DNA of 64,000 bases from Micromonospora carbonacea (lineage in GTDB: Bacteria > Actinomycetota > Actinomycetes > Mycobacteriales > Micromonosporaceae). Under the pieces are notes generated by a model that was not told where the DNA came from, made no database searches, and was given only the letters and a program-made list of their open reading frames with translations. A program made the translations under genes and the position numbers. Location: positions 3,246,501-3,310,500 of the forward strand of contig NZ_JACHMZ010000001.1 of the NCBI RefSeq assembly GCF_014205165.1. Reading direction: 5' to 3'. Numbering within the stretch: position 1 is the stretch's first letter; the number at the start of each line of letters is the position of its first letter. Positions 26,470-37,831 of this stretch are shown in pieces.

Positions 26470-27237
26470 GTGCCCTCGCCCGCCGCCTATCTCGACGCGC
26501 CCGCGCCGCTGGCGTTCGCCCACCGTGGCGGCGCGGCCCACGGCGACGAGAACACCGCCGAGGCGTTCGCCCGTGCCGTCGGCCTCGGCTACCGGTACGT
26601 CGAGACCGACGTGCACGCCACCGCCGACGGGGTGGCCGTGGTGTTCCACGACGCGACCCTGCGGCGGGTCACCGGGCAGCCGGGGCGCATCGCGGACCTG
26701 CGTTGGGCGGACCTGGCGTCGGTGCGCGTCGGCGGGGCGGCCGTGGTGCCGCGCCTCGACGACGTGCTCGGCTCCTGGCCGCAGGTGCGGTTCAACGTCG
26801 ACGTGAAGGCCGACGGGGCGGTCACGCCGACCGTCGCCGCGCTGGGGCGGGCGGCCGCCGCCGACCGGGTGCTGCTGGCCTCGTTCAGCGACGCCCGGCT
26901 GGCCCGGCTGCGGGCGGCCACGCACGGGCGGGTCGCCACGGGGCTGGGCGCGCGCGGGGTGGCCCGGCTGCGGGTGGCGTCGCTGCACGGGCGGCCGGTG
27001 CGGCTGCACCCGTCGGTGGTGGCGGCGCAGGTGCCGCCCCGCTTCGGCCGGCTGCCCGTGGTCGACCGCCGGTTCCTCGCGTACGCGCACGGGCTGGGGT
27101 TGCACGTGCACGTCTGGACGATCGACGAACCTGCCGAGATGCACGAGTTACTTGATCTTGGGGTGGATGGCATCATGACCGATCACGTCGGCGTGCTGCG
27201 CGACGTCTACCGCAGCCGCGGCCACTGGGCCGCCTGA
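26470..27237 (+). CDS. glycerophosphodiester phosphodiesterase
   Basis: A 255-residue GDPD TIM barrel. AFAHRGGAAHGDENTAEAFARAVGLGYRYVETDVHATADGVAVVFHD contains the catalytic His (HRG), the metal Glu (ENT), ETDVH and the second His (FHD). FNVDVKAD supplies the third metal ligand. It ends VWTIDEPAEM...GVDGIMTDHV. No signal peptide, so it is probably cytosolic. GTG start. Hydrolyses deacylated phospholipids, consistent with the adjacent acyltransferase. Confidence 0.93.
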   Translation: MPSPAAYLDAPAPLAFAHRGGAAHGDENTAEAFARAVGLGYRYVETDVHATADGVAVVFHDATLRRVTGQPGRIADLRWADLASVRVGGAAVVPRLDDVLGSWPQVRFNVDVKADGAVTPTVAALGRAAAADRVLLASFSDARLARLRAATHGRVATGLGARGVARLRVASLHGRPVRLHPSVVAAQVPPRFGRLPVVDRRFLAYAHGLGLHVHVWTIDEPAEMHELLDLGVDGIMTDHVGVLRDVYRSRGHWAA

Positions 27238-27255
27238 GACCGGCGGAGGAAACCG

Positions 27256-28644
27256 ATGGCCGAGACGGTCACCCCTGACGTGGCGTCCCCGCCGCCTGCC
27301 AGCACCGCCCGCGAGCGGCGCGGCTGGTACCTCTACGACTGGGCGAACTCGGCGTTCCAGACGACCGTGATCACCGTGTTCCTCGGCCCGTTCCTGACCA
27401 CCGTCACCGAGCTGGCCGCCGGCTGCGAGCTGGGCGCCGACACCTGCGACGGGTACGTGCACCCGCTGGGCATCCGGGTCGCCGCCGGCTCCTACTACCC
27501 GTACCTGATCTCCCTGTCGGTGTTCCTGACCGTGTTCGTGCTGCCGGTGGTCGGCGCGGTCGCCGACCGGTCGGCGCACAAGAAGCGGCTGCTGGGCGCG
27601 GCGGCGTTCACCGGCGCGGGGGCGACGATCGCGTTCGCGTTCGTCACCGGCGAGCGGTACCTGCTCGGCGGGGCGCTGTTCCTGGTGGCCAACATCGCCT
27701 TCGGGGCGGCCGTGGTGGTCTACAACTCGTTCCTGCCGCAGCTGGGTGGCCCCGACGAACGCGACGGCATCTCCAGCCGCGGCTGGGCCATCGGCTACCT
27801 CGGCGGCGGCCTGCTGCTGGCCGCGAACCTCGTCGCGGTGACCATGCTCGCCGAGGAGGGCAACCCGCAGCGCACCCTGGACCTGGCCCGCTGGTCGATC
27901 GTGTCGGCCGGCGTGTGGTGGGCCGTGTTCACCCTCGTGCCGCTGCGCTGGCTGCGCGAGCGCCCCGCCGCCGCCGCGTCGGCCGGCGGCGGCAACGTGC
28001 TCACCGACGGGTTCCGGCAGCTCGGCCGCACCCTGCGCGAGGTCAAGGCGTACCCGTTGACGCTGTTCTTCCTGCTGGCGTTCCTGGTCTACAACGACGG
28101 CATCCAGACCGTGATCACCCTGGCCAGCCAGTACGGCACCGAGGAGCTGCGGCTGGGGCAGAGCACCCTGATCACCACCATCCTGCTGGTGCAGTTCCTC
28201 GCCTTCGGCGGTGCGCTGGCCATGGGCGCGCTGGCCCGGCGCATCGGGGCGTGGAAGACGGTGCTGCTCAGCCTCGTGCTGTGGACCGGGGTGATCGTCG
28301 CCGCGTTCCGGCTGCCCGCCGAGGCGCCGCTGCCGTTCATGATCCTCGGCGGGGCCATCGGGCTGGTCCTCGGCGGCAGCCAGGCGTTGAGCCGCTCGCT
28401 GTTCAGCCAGCTCATCCCCGCCGGCAAGGAAGGCGAGTACTACGGCTTCTACGAGATCAGCGACAAGGGCACCAGCTGGCTCGGGCCCCTCGCGTTCGGG
28501 CTGGTGTTCCAGCTCACCGCCTCCTACCGGGTGGGCCTGGTCTCCCTGCTGATCTTCTTCGTGGTCGGGTTCGCGTTGCTGGCCGCCGTGCCGATCCGCC
28601 GGGCGATCGTCGCCGCCGGCAACACCCCGCCGCGGGTGCTGTAG
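27256..28644 (+). CDS. MFS transporter, UMF1/Atg22-like
   Basis: A 462-residue, about 12-helix transporter. GWYLYDWANSAFQTTVITVFLGPFLT at the start of helix 1 is the signature of the UMF1 (vacuole-effluxer Atg22-like) group. GSQALSRSLFSQLIPAGKEGEYYGFYEISDKGTSWLGPL in the C-half is also typical. The substrate is unknown; amino-acid efflux is the role of the fungal member. GGCGGAGGAAACCG precedes the ATG, 19 bp after the GDPD gene. Confidence 0.92.
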   Translation: MAETVTPDVASPPPASTARERRGWYLYDWANSAFQTTVITVFLGPFLTTVTELAAGCELGADTCDGYVHPLGIRVAAGSYYPYLISLSVFLTVFVLPVVGAVADRSAHKKRLLGAAAFTGAGATIAFAFVTGERYLLGGALFLVANIAFGAAVVVYNSFLPQLGGPDERDGISSRGWAIGYLGGGLLLAANLVAVTMLAEEGNPQRTLDLARWSIVSAGVWWAVFTLVPLRWLRERPAAAASAGGGNVLTDGFRQLGRTLREVKAYPLTLFFLLAFLVYNDGIQTVITLASQYGTEELRLGQSTLITTILLVQFLAFGGALAMGALARRIGAWKTVLLSLVLWTGVIVAAFRLPAEAPLPFMILGGAIGLVLGGSQALSRSLFSQLIPAGKEGEYYGFYEISDKGTSWLGPLAFGLVFQLTASYRVGLVSLLIFFVVGFALLAAVPIRRAIVAAGNTPPRVL

Positions 28645-28699
28645 GGCGGCACGCGCGCCGGGCCGATCGGCGGTGCTCGATCGGCTAGGCTGCCCCGAC

Positions 28700-29419
28700 G
28701 TGACCGACGACGCCGCTGCCGCCCCGATCTGCCTGGCCCGGCCCCTCCCGGGCCCGGACGACGACCCCCGCCGCGGCTGCGCGGCCACCCGGGGCGCCGA
28801 CGGCCGTCCGCTGCACGCCGCCGCCCTGCGGTTCTTCTGGGGGCCGATGGACTGCGGCAAGTCCACGATGGCCCTGCAGATGAACCACAACCACGCCCGG
28901 CAGGGCCGCCGCGGCCTGGTCACCACCCGCATCGACCGGTCCCTGGGGCCGCAGGTCACCACCCGCATCGGCCTGGCCCACGCCGCGATCGAGGTCACCG
29001 ACGGCCTCGACCTGCGCGACCTGGTCAACGACGCCTGGGCCGAGGGGGTGCGCGTGGACTACCTCATCTGCGACGAGGCGTCCTTCTACGACCTCGAACA
29101 CGTCGAGCAGATGGCCGACCTCGTCGACAACTACGACGTCGACGTGTACGCGTTCGGCCTGGCGACCGACTTCCGGTCCTGCCTGTTCCCCGCCGCCCGG
29201 CGGCTGTTCGAACTCGCCGACTCCGTCGCCCGCATCCAGGTCGAGGTGCTGTGCTGGTGCGGCCGCGAGGGGCTGCTCAACGCCCGCGTCATCGACGGCC
29301 GGGTCGTGCGCGAGGGCGAACAGGTCGTCATCGGCGACACGGTGGACACCGCCGACGTGCGCTACCAGGTGCTGTGCCGGCGGCACTACCGCGCCGGCGA
29401 GCTGGGCCCCCGCGACTGA
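28700..29419 (+). CDS. tdk: thymidine kinase, type II
   Basis: Salvage kinase making dTMP. The P-loop is FFWGPMDCGKSTMAL, followed by YLICDEASFYDLEHVEQMADLVDN, FGLATDFRSCLFPAARRLFELAD, and the zinc-lasso segment CWCGREGLLNARV with the later CRRHY. The first 38 residues before the core are Pro/Asp-rich and unlike family members. The GTG start is the best available, but a shorter start cannot be excluded. Confidence 0.93.
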   Translation: MTDDAAAAPICLARPLPGPDDDPRRGCAATRGADGRPLHAAALRFFWGPMDCGKSTMALQMNHNHARQGRRGLVTTRIDRSLGPQVTTRIGLAHAAIEVTDGLDLRDLVNDAWAEGVRVDYLICDEASFYDLEHVEQMADLVDNYDVDVYAFGLATDFRSCLFPAARRLFELADSVARIQVEVLCWCGREGLLNARVIDGRVVREGEQVVIGDTVDTADVRYQVLCRRHYRAGELGPRD

Positions 29420-29437
29420 CCCGCCCGCCGCGGCGGC

Positions 29438-29896
29438 TCAGAACGGGTCGCCGCAGACCCGCCATTCGCCGTCCTCCTGCGCCATCGGCACCGTGCGTTC
29501 CTCGCCCGCGCCGCCGTCGCGGGTCAGCCGGGCGCGCACCGTCCCGGTCGGCCGGCCCCCCTTGGTGCGCACCGACACGTCGACGACCTCGTAGCCGGTG
29601 ACCACCGGCGGCGTGCGCACCCAGGCGGCGAACCCGGCCGCGCTCCACCGGCTGCGCGACTGCGCGCACAGCCGCTCGTAGGCCCGCTCCACGTCGCCCG
29701 CGGCGACCTCCCGCAGGAACCCGTCGGCGCTGTCGCGCACCTGGTCGCCGGCCCCGGCCAGCATCTGCACGTTCCACGCGCCCAGCCCGGCCACCCCCAC
29801 CAGGCACAGCCCCAGCCCCGCGCCGGCGGCCAGCAGCCCGGTGCGCGCCGGCCGGCCCCGCCGCGCCGGCCGCGTCCACTGCTGGCCACCGCCCAT
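29438..29896 (-). CDS. single-pass membrane protein with DUF4878/NTF2-like domain
   Basis: A 152-residue protein. Basic N-terminus, then one helix [25 protein letters not shown] (about 19-43). The extracytoplasmic domain is [28 protein letters not shown]...FAAWV...[46 protein letters not shown], the accumulate-and-test pattern of DUF4878 or NTF2-like lipoprotein domains. No lipobox. Convergent with the thymidine kinase gene. The function is unknown. Confidence 0.75.
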   Translation of the reverse strand: MGGGQQWTRPARRGRPARTGLLAAGAGLGLCLVGVAGLGAWNVQMLAGAGDQVRDSADGFLREVAAGDVERAYERLCAQSRSRWSAAGFAAWVRTPPVVTGYEVVDVSVRTKGGRPTGTVRARLTRDGGAGEERTVPMAQEDGEWRVCGDPF

Positions 29897-30016
29897 CACG
29901 TCGACCGTAGGCCCATCCGTCGCCGCCGCGCAGGCACTCGCCCCGGGTCGCCCCGCCCGGCCGCATCGTCTACGGTCGGCGGCACACGGACACGACCCTG
30001 CGGAGGCGAGGCGACG

Positions 30017-31723
30017 ATGACCCGTTACGTGCAGCCGGTGCCCACCCCCGACGACCCGTACACCGGCGACCGGCTGCTGCGGTCCTGGCTGCGCCGCCTG
30101 CTCGGCCCGGCCGGGCACGACGCCGCGCAGCCCCGGCTGGTCGACCTGGCCGCCGACGTGGCCGGGCCGCTGCGCGCCGCGCACGCCGACGCCGAGGCCC
30201 ACCCGCCGGTCCTGGTCCGCTACGACCCGTGGGGCGCGCGCGTCGACCGCATCGACACCTCCGCCGGGTGGCAGGCCCAACGGGCCGCCGCCGCCCGGCA
30301 CGCCGTGGTCGCCCTGCCCTACCAGGCGTCCGCGCGGCAGCGGTGGGGGGCCGGCGCGCGGGTCGTCCAACACGCCCTGCTGCACCTGTACGGGCCGGAG
30401 TCGGCCACGTTCTCCTGCCCGGTGGCCATGGCCGACGGGGCGGCGGCGCTGCTGAGCCTGCCCGACGTCGACGCGGGCGTGCGCGACGCGTGGCTGCCCC
30501 GGCTGACCTCCACCGACCCCGGCACGGCGATCGTGTCCGGGCAGTGGATGACCGAGTCGCAGGGCGGCTCCGACCTGTCCGGGTCCAGCACCATCGGCCG
30601 GCCCGCCGCCGACGGGTCGTGGCGGCTGACCGGGCAGAAGTGGTTCTGCTCCGCCGCCGACGCGCCGATGGCGGTGGCCCTGGCCCGACCCGAGGGGGCC
30701 GGGCGGGGCAGCCGGGTGCTCGCCCCGTTCCTGGTGCCCCGCTACGCCGCCGACTCGCCCCTGTCCGGGGTCACCGTCGCCGCCGACTCGCCCGCCCCCG
30801 GCGTCACCGTGCACCGGCTCAAGGACAAGCTGGGCACGTGGGCGCTGCCGACCGCCGAGATCGGCCTGACCGACGCGTACGCGCTGCCGCTGGGTGACCC
30901 GGACGTGCCCGGCCTGGCCCGGGCGATGACCCTGGTGGTGGTGACCCGGGTGCACAACGCCGCCGCCGCGGCCGGCGGGATCCGCCGGGGCCTCGACTAC
31001 GCCCGCGCCTACGCCACCGCCCGCGCCGTCGCCGGGGGACGCCTCGCCGACAGTCCGCTGCACCGGGCCACCCTCGGCGCGCTCGCCGTCGACGCCGCCG
31101 CCGCGTTCGCCCTGGCCGGGCACGCGTTCGCGCTGCTGGGCCGCGTCGAGGTCGACGCCGACGTGGACGCCGCCGCCGAGCTGCGGGTCGTCGCGCCCCT
31201 GGCGAAGCTCGCCACCGGCCGCCTCGCCGTGGCCTGCGCCAGCGAGTACGTGGAGGCGTTCGGCGGCGCCGGGTACGTCGAGGACACCGGCGTGCCCCGG
31301 CTGCTGCGCGACGCGCAGGTCCTGCCCATCTGGGAGGGCACCACCAACGTCCTCGCCCTGGACGTGCTGCGCGCCGTCGCCCGGGAGAACGCCGGCGCGC
31401 CCCTGCTGCGCCGCCTCGCCGCCGCCGTCGACCTGGCCCGGCCGCTGTCACCGGCCCTGGCCGACATCCTCGCCGACGTCACCGGGGAGCTGACCGCCGC
31501 CCTCGCCGCCGTCGTCGCCGACCCGCGCGCCACCGGCGTCGTCGCCGGCGCCCGCGCGCTGGCGTTGCGCCTGGCGGCGGCGGCGACCTGCGCCCTGCTC
31601 GTCGAACACGCCGCGTGGGGCGACGAGCAGGCCCGCGTCGCCGCCGAGCTGTGGGCGCGGCGGCGGCTGCGCCACGAGGACATCTCCGCCGACGCCCACC
31701 GCCACCTCGACCTGCTCTGCTGA
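30017..31723 (+). CDS. AidB-like acyl-CoA dehydrogenase
   Basis: A 568-residue flavoprotein. [14 protein letters not shown] with [47 protein letters not shown], and [37 protein letters not shown] follow AidB of E. coli rather than standard chain-length dehydrogenases. AidB is linked to alkylation protection and has weak isovaleryl-CoA dehydrogenase activity. A C-terminal helical extension (about 480-568) is also as in AidB. GGAGGCGAGG precedes the ATG. Confidence 0.92.
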   Translation: MTRYVQPVPTPDDPYTGDRLLRSWLRRLLGPAGHDAAQPRLVDLAADVAGPLRAAHADAEAHPPVLVRYDPWGARVDRIDTSAGWQAQRAAAARHAVVALPYQASARQRWGAGARVVQHALLHLYGPESATFSCPVAMADGAAALLSLPDVDAGVRDAWLPRLTSTDPGTAIVSGQWMTESQGGSDLSGSSTIGRPAADGSWRLTGQKWFCSAADAPMAVALARPEGAGRGSRVLAPFLVPRYAADSPLSGVTVAADSPAPGVTVHRLKDKLGTWALPTAEIGLTDAYALPLGDPDVPGLARAMTLVVVTRVHNAAAAAGGIRRGLDYARAYATARAVAGGRLADSPLHRATLGALAVDAAAAFALAGHAFALLGRVEVDADVDAAAELRVVAPLAKLATGRLAVACASEYVEAFGGAGYVEDTGVPRLLRDAQVLPIWEGTTNVLALDVLRAVARENAGAPLLRRLAAAVDLARPLSPALADILADVTGELTAALAAVVADPRATGVVAGARALALRLAAAATCALLVEHAAWGDEQARVAAELWARRRLRHEDISADAHRHLDLLC

Positions 31724-31727
31724 CGCG

Positions 31728-32729
31728 TCAGGCGCGCCGCCGGGCCCGCGCCGCCCAGATCGCGTACGCCGGGTCGCGGTCCAGGTTGTGCCGGTCCCGG
31801 TCGTAGCGGCGGGTGGTGCGCGGGTCGGCGTGCCCCATCGCGTCCTGCACGTCCTCCAACGGCACCCCCTCCGCGCGGGCCGTCGTGGCGAACGCGTGCC
31901 GCAGCGAGTGCGGCGACAGCTTCTCCCACGCCGGGATGCCCGCCACCCGGGCCAGCCGCCGCACCAGCCGGAACACCGAGTGCCGGTCCAGCCGCGCGCC
32001 GGTCGCGGTGACCAGCAGCGGCCCGGTCACCTCGTGGACGCCCACCCCCCGCGCCGCCGCCCGCTGCGCGAGGTAGGCGTCCACCTCGTACGCCGTCGAC
32101 GGGGTCAGCGCCCGCCGCCGCGGCTTGCCGCCCTTGCCGACGAACCGGACACTGCGGTGCCCCCGCTCCGCGCCCAGGTCCGACACGTCCAGCGACACCA
32201 GCTCCCCCACCCGCAACCCGAGGTCGGCCAGCAGCGCCACCGCCGCCCGGTTACGGGCCGCCGTCGGCCCCGTCTCGGCCTGCGCGGCGGCCAGCAGCGC
32301 GTCCACCTCCTGCGGGGTCAACCCGACCGTCGAGGAGTGGTCCCGGTCGACGCGGGGCCGGTCGGCGGCCGTCACCGGGTTCGCCTCCACCGCCCGCAGC
32401 TTGACCAGGAAGTCGTACCAGCTCGACAGGGCCGACAGCTTGCGGGCCACCGTCGCCGGGGTCAACGGCCGGCCGCTGCGCGCCGCCGGCGTGGCCTCCA
32501 GCTCCCGGCCGTAGGCGTTGACGTCGAGGAAGTTCGCCCGCAGCGGGTCCAGCTCCCGGGCCCGGCACCACGCCAGCCAGCCCGACACGTCCCGCCGGTA
32601 CGCGTCGCGGGTGTGTTCGGACAACCGGCGGTTACGCAGCCACGCCTCGGTGAAGTCACCCGGACCGGCCCCGCGCAGGGCCGGTCGGGCCACGCCACGC
32701 GGCAGCACCGGGAACTCGGGACGAAGCAT
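31728..32729 (-). CDS. tyrosine recombinase/integrase
   Basis: A 333-residue tyrosine recombinase. The N-terminal core-binding domain is FTEAWLRNRRLSEHTRDAYRRDVSGWLAWC. The catalytic domain has LLADLGLRVGELVSL (Arg), GKGGKPRRRALT (Lys), LSPHSLRHAFATTA (HxxR), MGHADPRTTRRYDRDR (His, Tyr nucleophile). It is complete. No att repeats, tRNA or excisionase are nearby, so it looks like a resident chromosomal gene and not part of a visible element. It lies 13.5 kb from the dif site. The start MLRPEFP was chosen because the longer frame overlaps the ABC-F gene. Confidence 0.88.
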   Translation of the reverse strand: MLRPEFPVLPRGVARPALRGAGPGDFTEAWLRNRRLSEHTRDAYRRDVSGWLAWCRARELDPLRANFLDVNAYGRELEATPAARSGRPLTPATVARKLSALSSWYDFLVKLRAVEANPVTAADRPRVDRDHSSTVGLTPQEVDALLAAAQAETGPTAARNRAAVALLADLGLRVGELVSLDVSDLGAERGHRSVRFVGKGGKPRRRALTPSTAYEVDAYLAQRAAARGVGVHEVTGPLLVTATGARLDRHSVFRLVRRLARVAGIPAWEKLSPHSLRHAFATTARAEGVPLEDVQDAMGHADPRTTRRYDRDRHNLDRDPAYAIWAARARRRA

Positions 32730-32742
32730 GGGTGAAAGGTTC

Positions 32743-34413
<1,671 letters not shown>

Positions 34414-34611
34414 GGTGATCCTCCGCGGGACGGCAGGCGGGCCGGCGCGCCCACGACGGGCGGCCGGTCGGTGCGCGTGGCGGCGGGGCGGTCGGCCCGG
34501 CCGCGGCCTGCGGGATCACATGTGCTGGTCGGCTCCGGTGTCTCGGCTGCGGGGACGTCGTCGAGTCTGGCATCCCCCGCCGCCGCCCGCGACCGGTTTA
34601 CCCGGTGCGGG

Positions 34612-34647
34612 GCGGTCAGGGCGCCCGACGTCGGGCGCCCTGACCGC
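34612..34647 (-). terminator. 36-bp perfect palindrome, terminator of hsp20
   Basis: Arm GCGGTCAGGGCGCCCGAC (34612-34629) abuts its exact complement (34630-34647), ending 11 bp after the hsp20 stop. Most likely an actinomycete-type terminator. Confidence 0.75.
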
Positions 34648-34658
34648 GGGCGTCGGGG

Positions 34659-35084
34659 TCAGGCGTCGATCTGCCGGTGGCCGTTGCCGCCGGTGGCGAT
34701 GGCCACCCGGCGGGGCTTGGCCCGCTCGGCCACGGGGATGCGCAGGGTCAGCACCCCGTTGTCGTAGCCCGCCTCGAGGCGGTCGGTGTCGAGGGTGTCG
34801 CTGAGGAACAGTTGCCGGCTGAACGTGCCCATGGGGCGCTCCGCGGCGACGAGTTCGACGTTGTCGCCGGTCGGGCGGCGGCGCTGCGCGCGGACGGTCA
34901 GCACGTTGCGCTCGACGGTGCAGTCGATGCTGTCCGGGTCCACCCCGGGCAGGTCGAACGCGGCGTAGAAGTAGTCGCCGTCGCGGTAGGCGTCCATGTG
35001 CATCACGGCGGGGCGGGAGTTGGTGCCGAGCAGATGCTCGGCGAGCCGGTCGATCTCACGGAACGGGTCGGTGCGCATCAGCAT
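34659..35084 (-). CDS. small heat-shock protein, Hsp20/alpha-crystallin
   Basis: A 141-residue chaperone holding unfolded proteins. The alpha-crystallin domain runs from about 30 to 128: YFYAAFDLPGVDPDSIDCTVERNVLTVRAQR, then GTFSRQLFLSDTLDTDRLEAGYDNGVLTLRIPVAERAKPRRV, which includes the GVLTL consensus. GAGGAGGAA lies 7 bp before the ATG. A HAIR operator sits 38 bp upstream, so HspR control is likely. Confidence 0.95.
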   Translation of the reverse strand: MLMRTDPFREIDRLAEHLLGTNSRPAVMHMDAYRDGDYFYAAFDLPGVDPDSIDCTVERNVLTVRAQRRRPTGDNVELVAAERPMGTFSRQLFLSDTLDTDRLEAGYDNGVLTLRIPVAERAKPRRVAIATGGNGHRQIDA

Positions 35085-35122
35085 CGTGGTTCCTCCTCGG
35101 TTCTCCTGGCCGAAGACGTCAA

Positions 35123-35143
35123 GTTGAGTCTGGGCGACTCAAG
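35123..35143 (-). promoter_or_regulatory. HAIR element (HspR operator)
   Basis: On the minus strand CTTGAGT, seven bases, ACTCAAC: 13 of the 14 defined positions of the HAIR consensus (CTTGAGT N7 ACTCAAG). It lies just upstream of the small heat-shock gene. Confidence 0.9.
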
Positions 35144-35194
35144 TCCTGGTTCTTTGATAGCGCGCCCCGGCGGCCGTGTCAACCCGACGCCGCC

Positions 35195-35965
35195 TCACCC
35201 GACCGGGAAGTCGGCCAGATCCCGCACCGCCGTCTCCAGCGCGGCGTCGACGCCGCGGTCGACCATCATCCGGTACGCGGGGTCGCCGGCCGCCGCCGTG
35301 CGGCGGATGCCCTCGGCCGACGCGGCCACCCGCTGGCGGACCGTTTCGACGAACGGCCCCACCGGCCCGGCGTGACCGTAGGCGTCGAGGAACAACCGCA
35401 GCCGCCGGGGCCGGTCCGCGAACGCCGTGAACCCCTCGGCGGCCACCACGTGCCGGGCGTGCAGCGGCACCCACGCGAACGCGGTGAACGCCAGGTCCCA
35501 CTCGCGGGTGACCGGGGCGGCGAAGTCCCAGTCGAAGAACCCGACGAGCCGCCCGTCGGCCCACGCCGCGTTGTACGGGGCGGCGTCGTTGTGCCCGACG
35601 ATCAGCCCCGGCCGCCAGGCGCCGCCCTCGCGCCACCGCGCCCCGGCGGGCGGCACGAAGCCCGCCACCGCGGCGTGCAGGTCCCGCAGCCACCGCGCCA
35701 CCTGGCGCAGCGCGTCGTCGCTGTGCGCCCAGGCCGGCCACGGCCGGGCCGCGCCGACCGTCTCCCCGGGCAGGAACGACAGGACCTCCCGCCCGTGCTC
35801 GTCGAAGCCCCGCGCCCGGGGCGCCCCGTCGAAGCCGACCGTCTCCAGGTGCCGCAGCAGCGCGTGCACCGACGGCGTCCACGGCCCCGGCGTACGCCGG
35901 ATGGTGTCGCCGACCCGGACCGCGCCGCCGGTATTGCCGCCGGGAAGTCGCTGCTCCTCACCCAC
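35195..35965 (-). CDS. aminoglycoside-phosphotransferase-family kinase
   Basis: A 256-residue protein with the APH fold. The catalytic loop is GLIVGHNDAAPYNAAW (HxDxxxxN, with Asp base and Asn metal ligand), followed by LVGFFDWDFAAPVTREWDLAF (the DxD metal aspartate). The N-lobe is short and lacks a clear glycine-rich loop, as in many APH-like genes of uncertain substrate. The start GTG 35965 follows AGGA. True aminoglycoside resistance should not be assumed. Confidence 0.85.
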   Translation of the reverse strand: MGEEQRLPGGNTGGAVRVGDTIRRTPGPWTPSVHALLRHLETVGFDGAPRARGFDEHGREVLSFLPGETVGAARPWPAWAHSDDALRQVARWLRDLHAAVAGFVPPAGARWREGGAWRPGLIVGHNDAAPYNAAWADGRLVGFFDWDFAAPVTREWDLAFTAFAWVPLHARHVVAAEGFTAFADRPRRLRLFLDAYGHAGPVGPFVETVRQRVAASAEGIRRTAAAGDPAYRMMVDRGVDAALETAVRDLADFPVG

Positions 35966-36127
35966 GGTCCCATCCTCGCGCACGGGCGGGTGATACGGTC
36001 ACCCCGCCGTGCACGAGCACTGTCCGAGGAGGTGGGTCCGATCAACGCTGCGACCGGTCGGGGCTCCCTCCCCCGCATGGCCTAGGGAGCGCCTGCACAA
36101 GGCATCCCTGAAAGGCGCGTATTCGGC

Positions 36128-36832
36128 ATGCGCATCCACGAAGAACACTTCACCGTCGACGGTGTGCCCGCTGTCCGGTGGACCCCGGACAACAGCACCA
36201 CCGACCCCCACCCGCTGATCCTCATCGGCCACGGCGGCGGCCAGCACAAGACCGCCCCCGCCGTCGTGCACCGCGCCCACCGGTTCGCAGCCAGCGGTTT
36301 CGCGGTCGTCGCGGTGGACGCACCGAACCACGGCGACCGCCCGAGCGACGACCGCTACCAGCGCATCGCCACGCAGATCCGGGCCCGCGCCGACGCCGGC
36401 GACGACCCGGCACCCCTGCTCGCCGACTTCCAGGCGCTCGTCGCCGCGCAGACCGTACCGGAATGGCGGGCCGTCCTGGACCGCCTCGATCCCGGACCGG
36501 TCGGCTACTGGGGCGTCTCGCTGGGCTGCGGGCTCGGTGTGCCGTTCGTGGCCGCCGAACCCCGGGTCCGCGCGGCGGTCCTCGGCCTGGGCGGGGCCTC
36601 GGCCCGCGCCGCCGTCGAGGCCGCCGCGCGGATCACCGTGCCCGTCGAGTTCCTGGTCCAGTGGGACGACGAGCGGGTCCCCCGCGCGCAGAGCCTCGCC
36701 CTGTTCGACGCGTTCGGCTCCGCCGAGAAGACCCTGCACGCCAACCCGGGCCGGCACGGCGACCGGCTGCCCGAACACGAGCTGGACAGCGCGGTCCGGT
36801 TCTTCACCCGGCACCTCACGCCCCCGCACTGA
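36128..36832 (+). CDS. alpha/beta hydrolase (dienelactone hydrolase-like)
   Basis: A 234-residue esterase-like protein. The oxyanion strand is LILIGHGGGQHK, the Asp/His region starts at VAVDAPNHGDRP, and the nucleophile elbow is YWGVSLGCG (Ser131 in GVSLG). The acid strand is VEFLVQWDDERVP and the catalytic His is probably in PGRHGDRLP. It shares the unusual stretch QWDDE...LFDAFGS.EKTLHAN with the gene at 39345, so the two are paralogues. ATG after GAAAGG. The substrate is unknown. Confidence 0.85.
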   Translation: MRIHEEHFTVDGVPAVRWTPDNSTTDPHPLILIGHGGGQHKTAPAVVHRAHRFAASGFAVVAVDAPNHGDRPSDDRYQRIATQIRARADAGDDPAPLLADFQALVAAQTVPEWRAVLDRLDPGPVGYWGVSLGCGLGVPFVAAEPRVRAAVLGLGGASARAAVEAAARITVPVEFLVQWDDERVPRAQSLALFDAFGSAEKTLHANPGRHGDRLPEHELDSAVRFFTRHLTPPH

Positions 36833-36841
36833 CCGACGGTC

Positions 36842-36881
36842 GCCGCCCGCCCTGGACCGGTCACCGGACGGGGCGGGCGGC
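36842..36881. terminator. bidirectional terminator hairpin
   Basis: A perfect 11-bp stem GCCGCCCGCCC with GGGCGGGCGGC around an 18-nt loop, between convergent hydrolase genes. Confidence 0.65.
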
Positions 36882-36885
36882 CTGA

Positions 36886-37743
36886 TCAACCGCCCCGACG
36901 GGCCTGCCTGCCCACTGCGGCGCGGAACACCGCGGCGAACCGCTCCGCCGCCTCCAGCCAGGGATGGTGACCCGCGTCCGGCACGATGGTCACCTCGCAG
37001 CCGAGACGTGCCCCCAGACGGCGCAGCGCATCGGCGGGGCGGCTGTCGCCGGCACCGCCGATGATCATCGCGTCGGGCGGCAGCCGCTCACGGAGTTCGT
37101 CCACGCGAGATTCGAGCGGGTCGGCCTTCGCCGCCGCGTTGAGCTGGTGGTTCATCGCGTAGTTGACGGGCCGCAGCGAGCGCGCCGCCGCCGACGCCCA
37201 CTCCCATGCCCGGCCCCGGTCGGCGTGGTCGGTGCACCACGACAGCGTCAGGTACTCGATCTCCTCGGCGTCGGTGCGGGACTCCACCGCGTCGAGCCTG
37301 GCCTGCTGCGCGTCGGTGCGTCGGGCCCGCTGTGCTGCCCGGTCTGCCTCCCGCCACGGCGCCAGGAAGGGCCCGGCGAGCTGCACCAGCCCGGCCACCC
37401 GATCGGGCTGCGCGAGCAGGAAGTAGCTGGCCAGGTGGGCGCCGAACGAGTGCCCGGCCAGCACCACCCGGTCGTGTCCCCACGTGTCGAGCAACAACGC
37501 CAGGTCGCGCACGTGGCAGGCGATCGTGTGCTGCCCGGTCCAGGAGGACCCGCCGGTGCCGCGCTGGTCGTAGCGGTGCACCCGATACCGGTCGTCGACG
37601 ATGCCGGCGACCGGGGCCAGATAGTCGCGGATCCCGGGGCCGCCGTGCAGCATCACCAGGGACAGCGTCTGCGGGTTCGCCGGGCCTGTGGTCCAGGTCC
37701 GCAGCCGCGTGCCGTCATCCACCTCGATCAGGGCTTCGGTCAT
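36886..37743 (-). CDS. alpha/beta hydrolase, proline iminopeptidase-like
   Basis: A 285-residue hydrolase. VMLHGGPGIRDYLAPV is the oxyanion HGGPG of proline iminopeptidases, followed by VHRYDQRGTGGSS. The nucleophile elbow is VVLAGHSFGAHLASYF, the acid lies in IIGGAGDSRPADAL, and the His is in VPDAGHHPWLE. The HGGPG plus DQRGTGxS pair is characteristic of the S33 family. The substrate is not known. Divergent from the small gene at 37832. Confidence 0.87.
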   Translation of the reverse strand: MTEALIEVDDGTRLRTWTTGPANPQTLSLVMLHGGPGIRDYLAPVAGIVDDRYRVHRYDQRGTGGSSWTGQHTIACHVRDLALLLDTWGHDRVVLAGHSFGAHLASYFLLAQPDRVAGLVQLAGPFLAPWREADRAAQRARRTDAQQARLDAVESRTDAEEIEYLTLSWCTDHADRGRAWEWASAAARSLRPVNYAMNHQLNAAAKADPLESRVDELRERLPPDAMIIGGAGDSRPADALRRLGARLGCEVTIVPDAGHHPWLEAAERFAAVFRAAVGRQARRGG

Positions 37744-37831
37744 GGACGTGGGCGTAGCGGGATCGTTCCGATACCGATCGTGCACGCCGTGCGCCCCTGA
37801 CGCAGTTCGGCGTGTCGTTATCGTGTGATCC

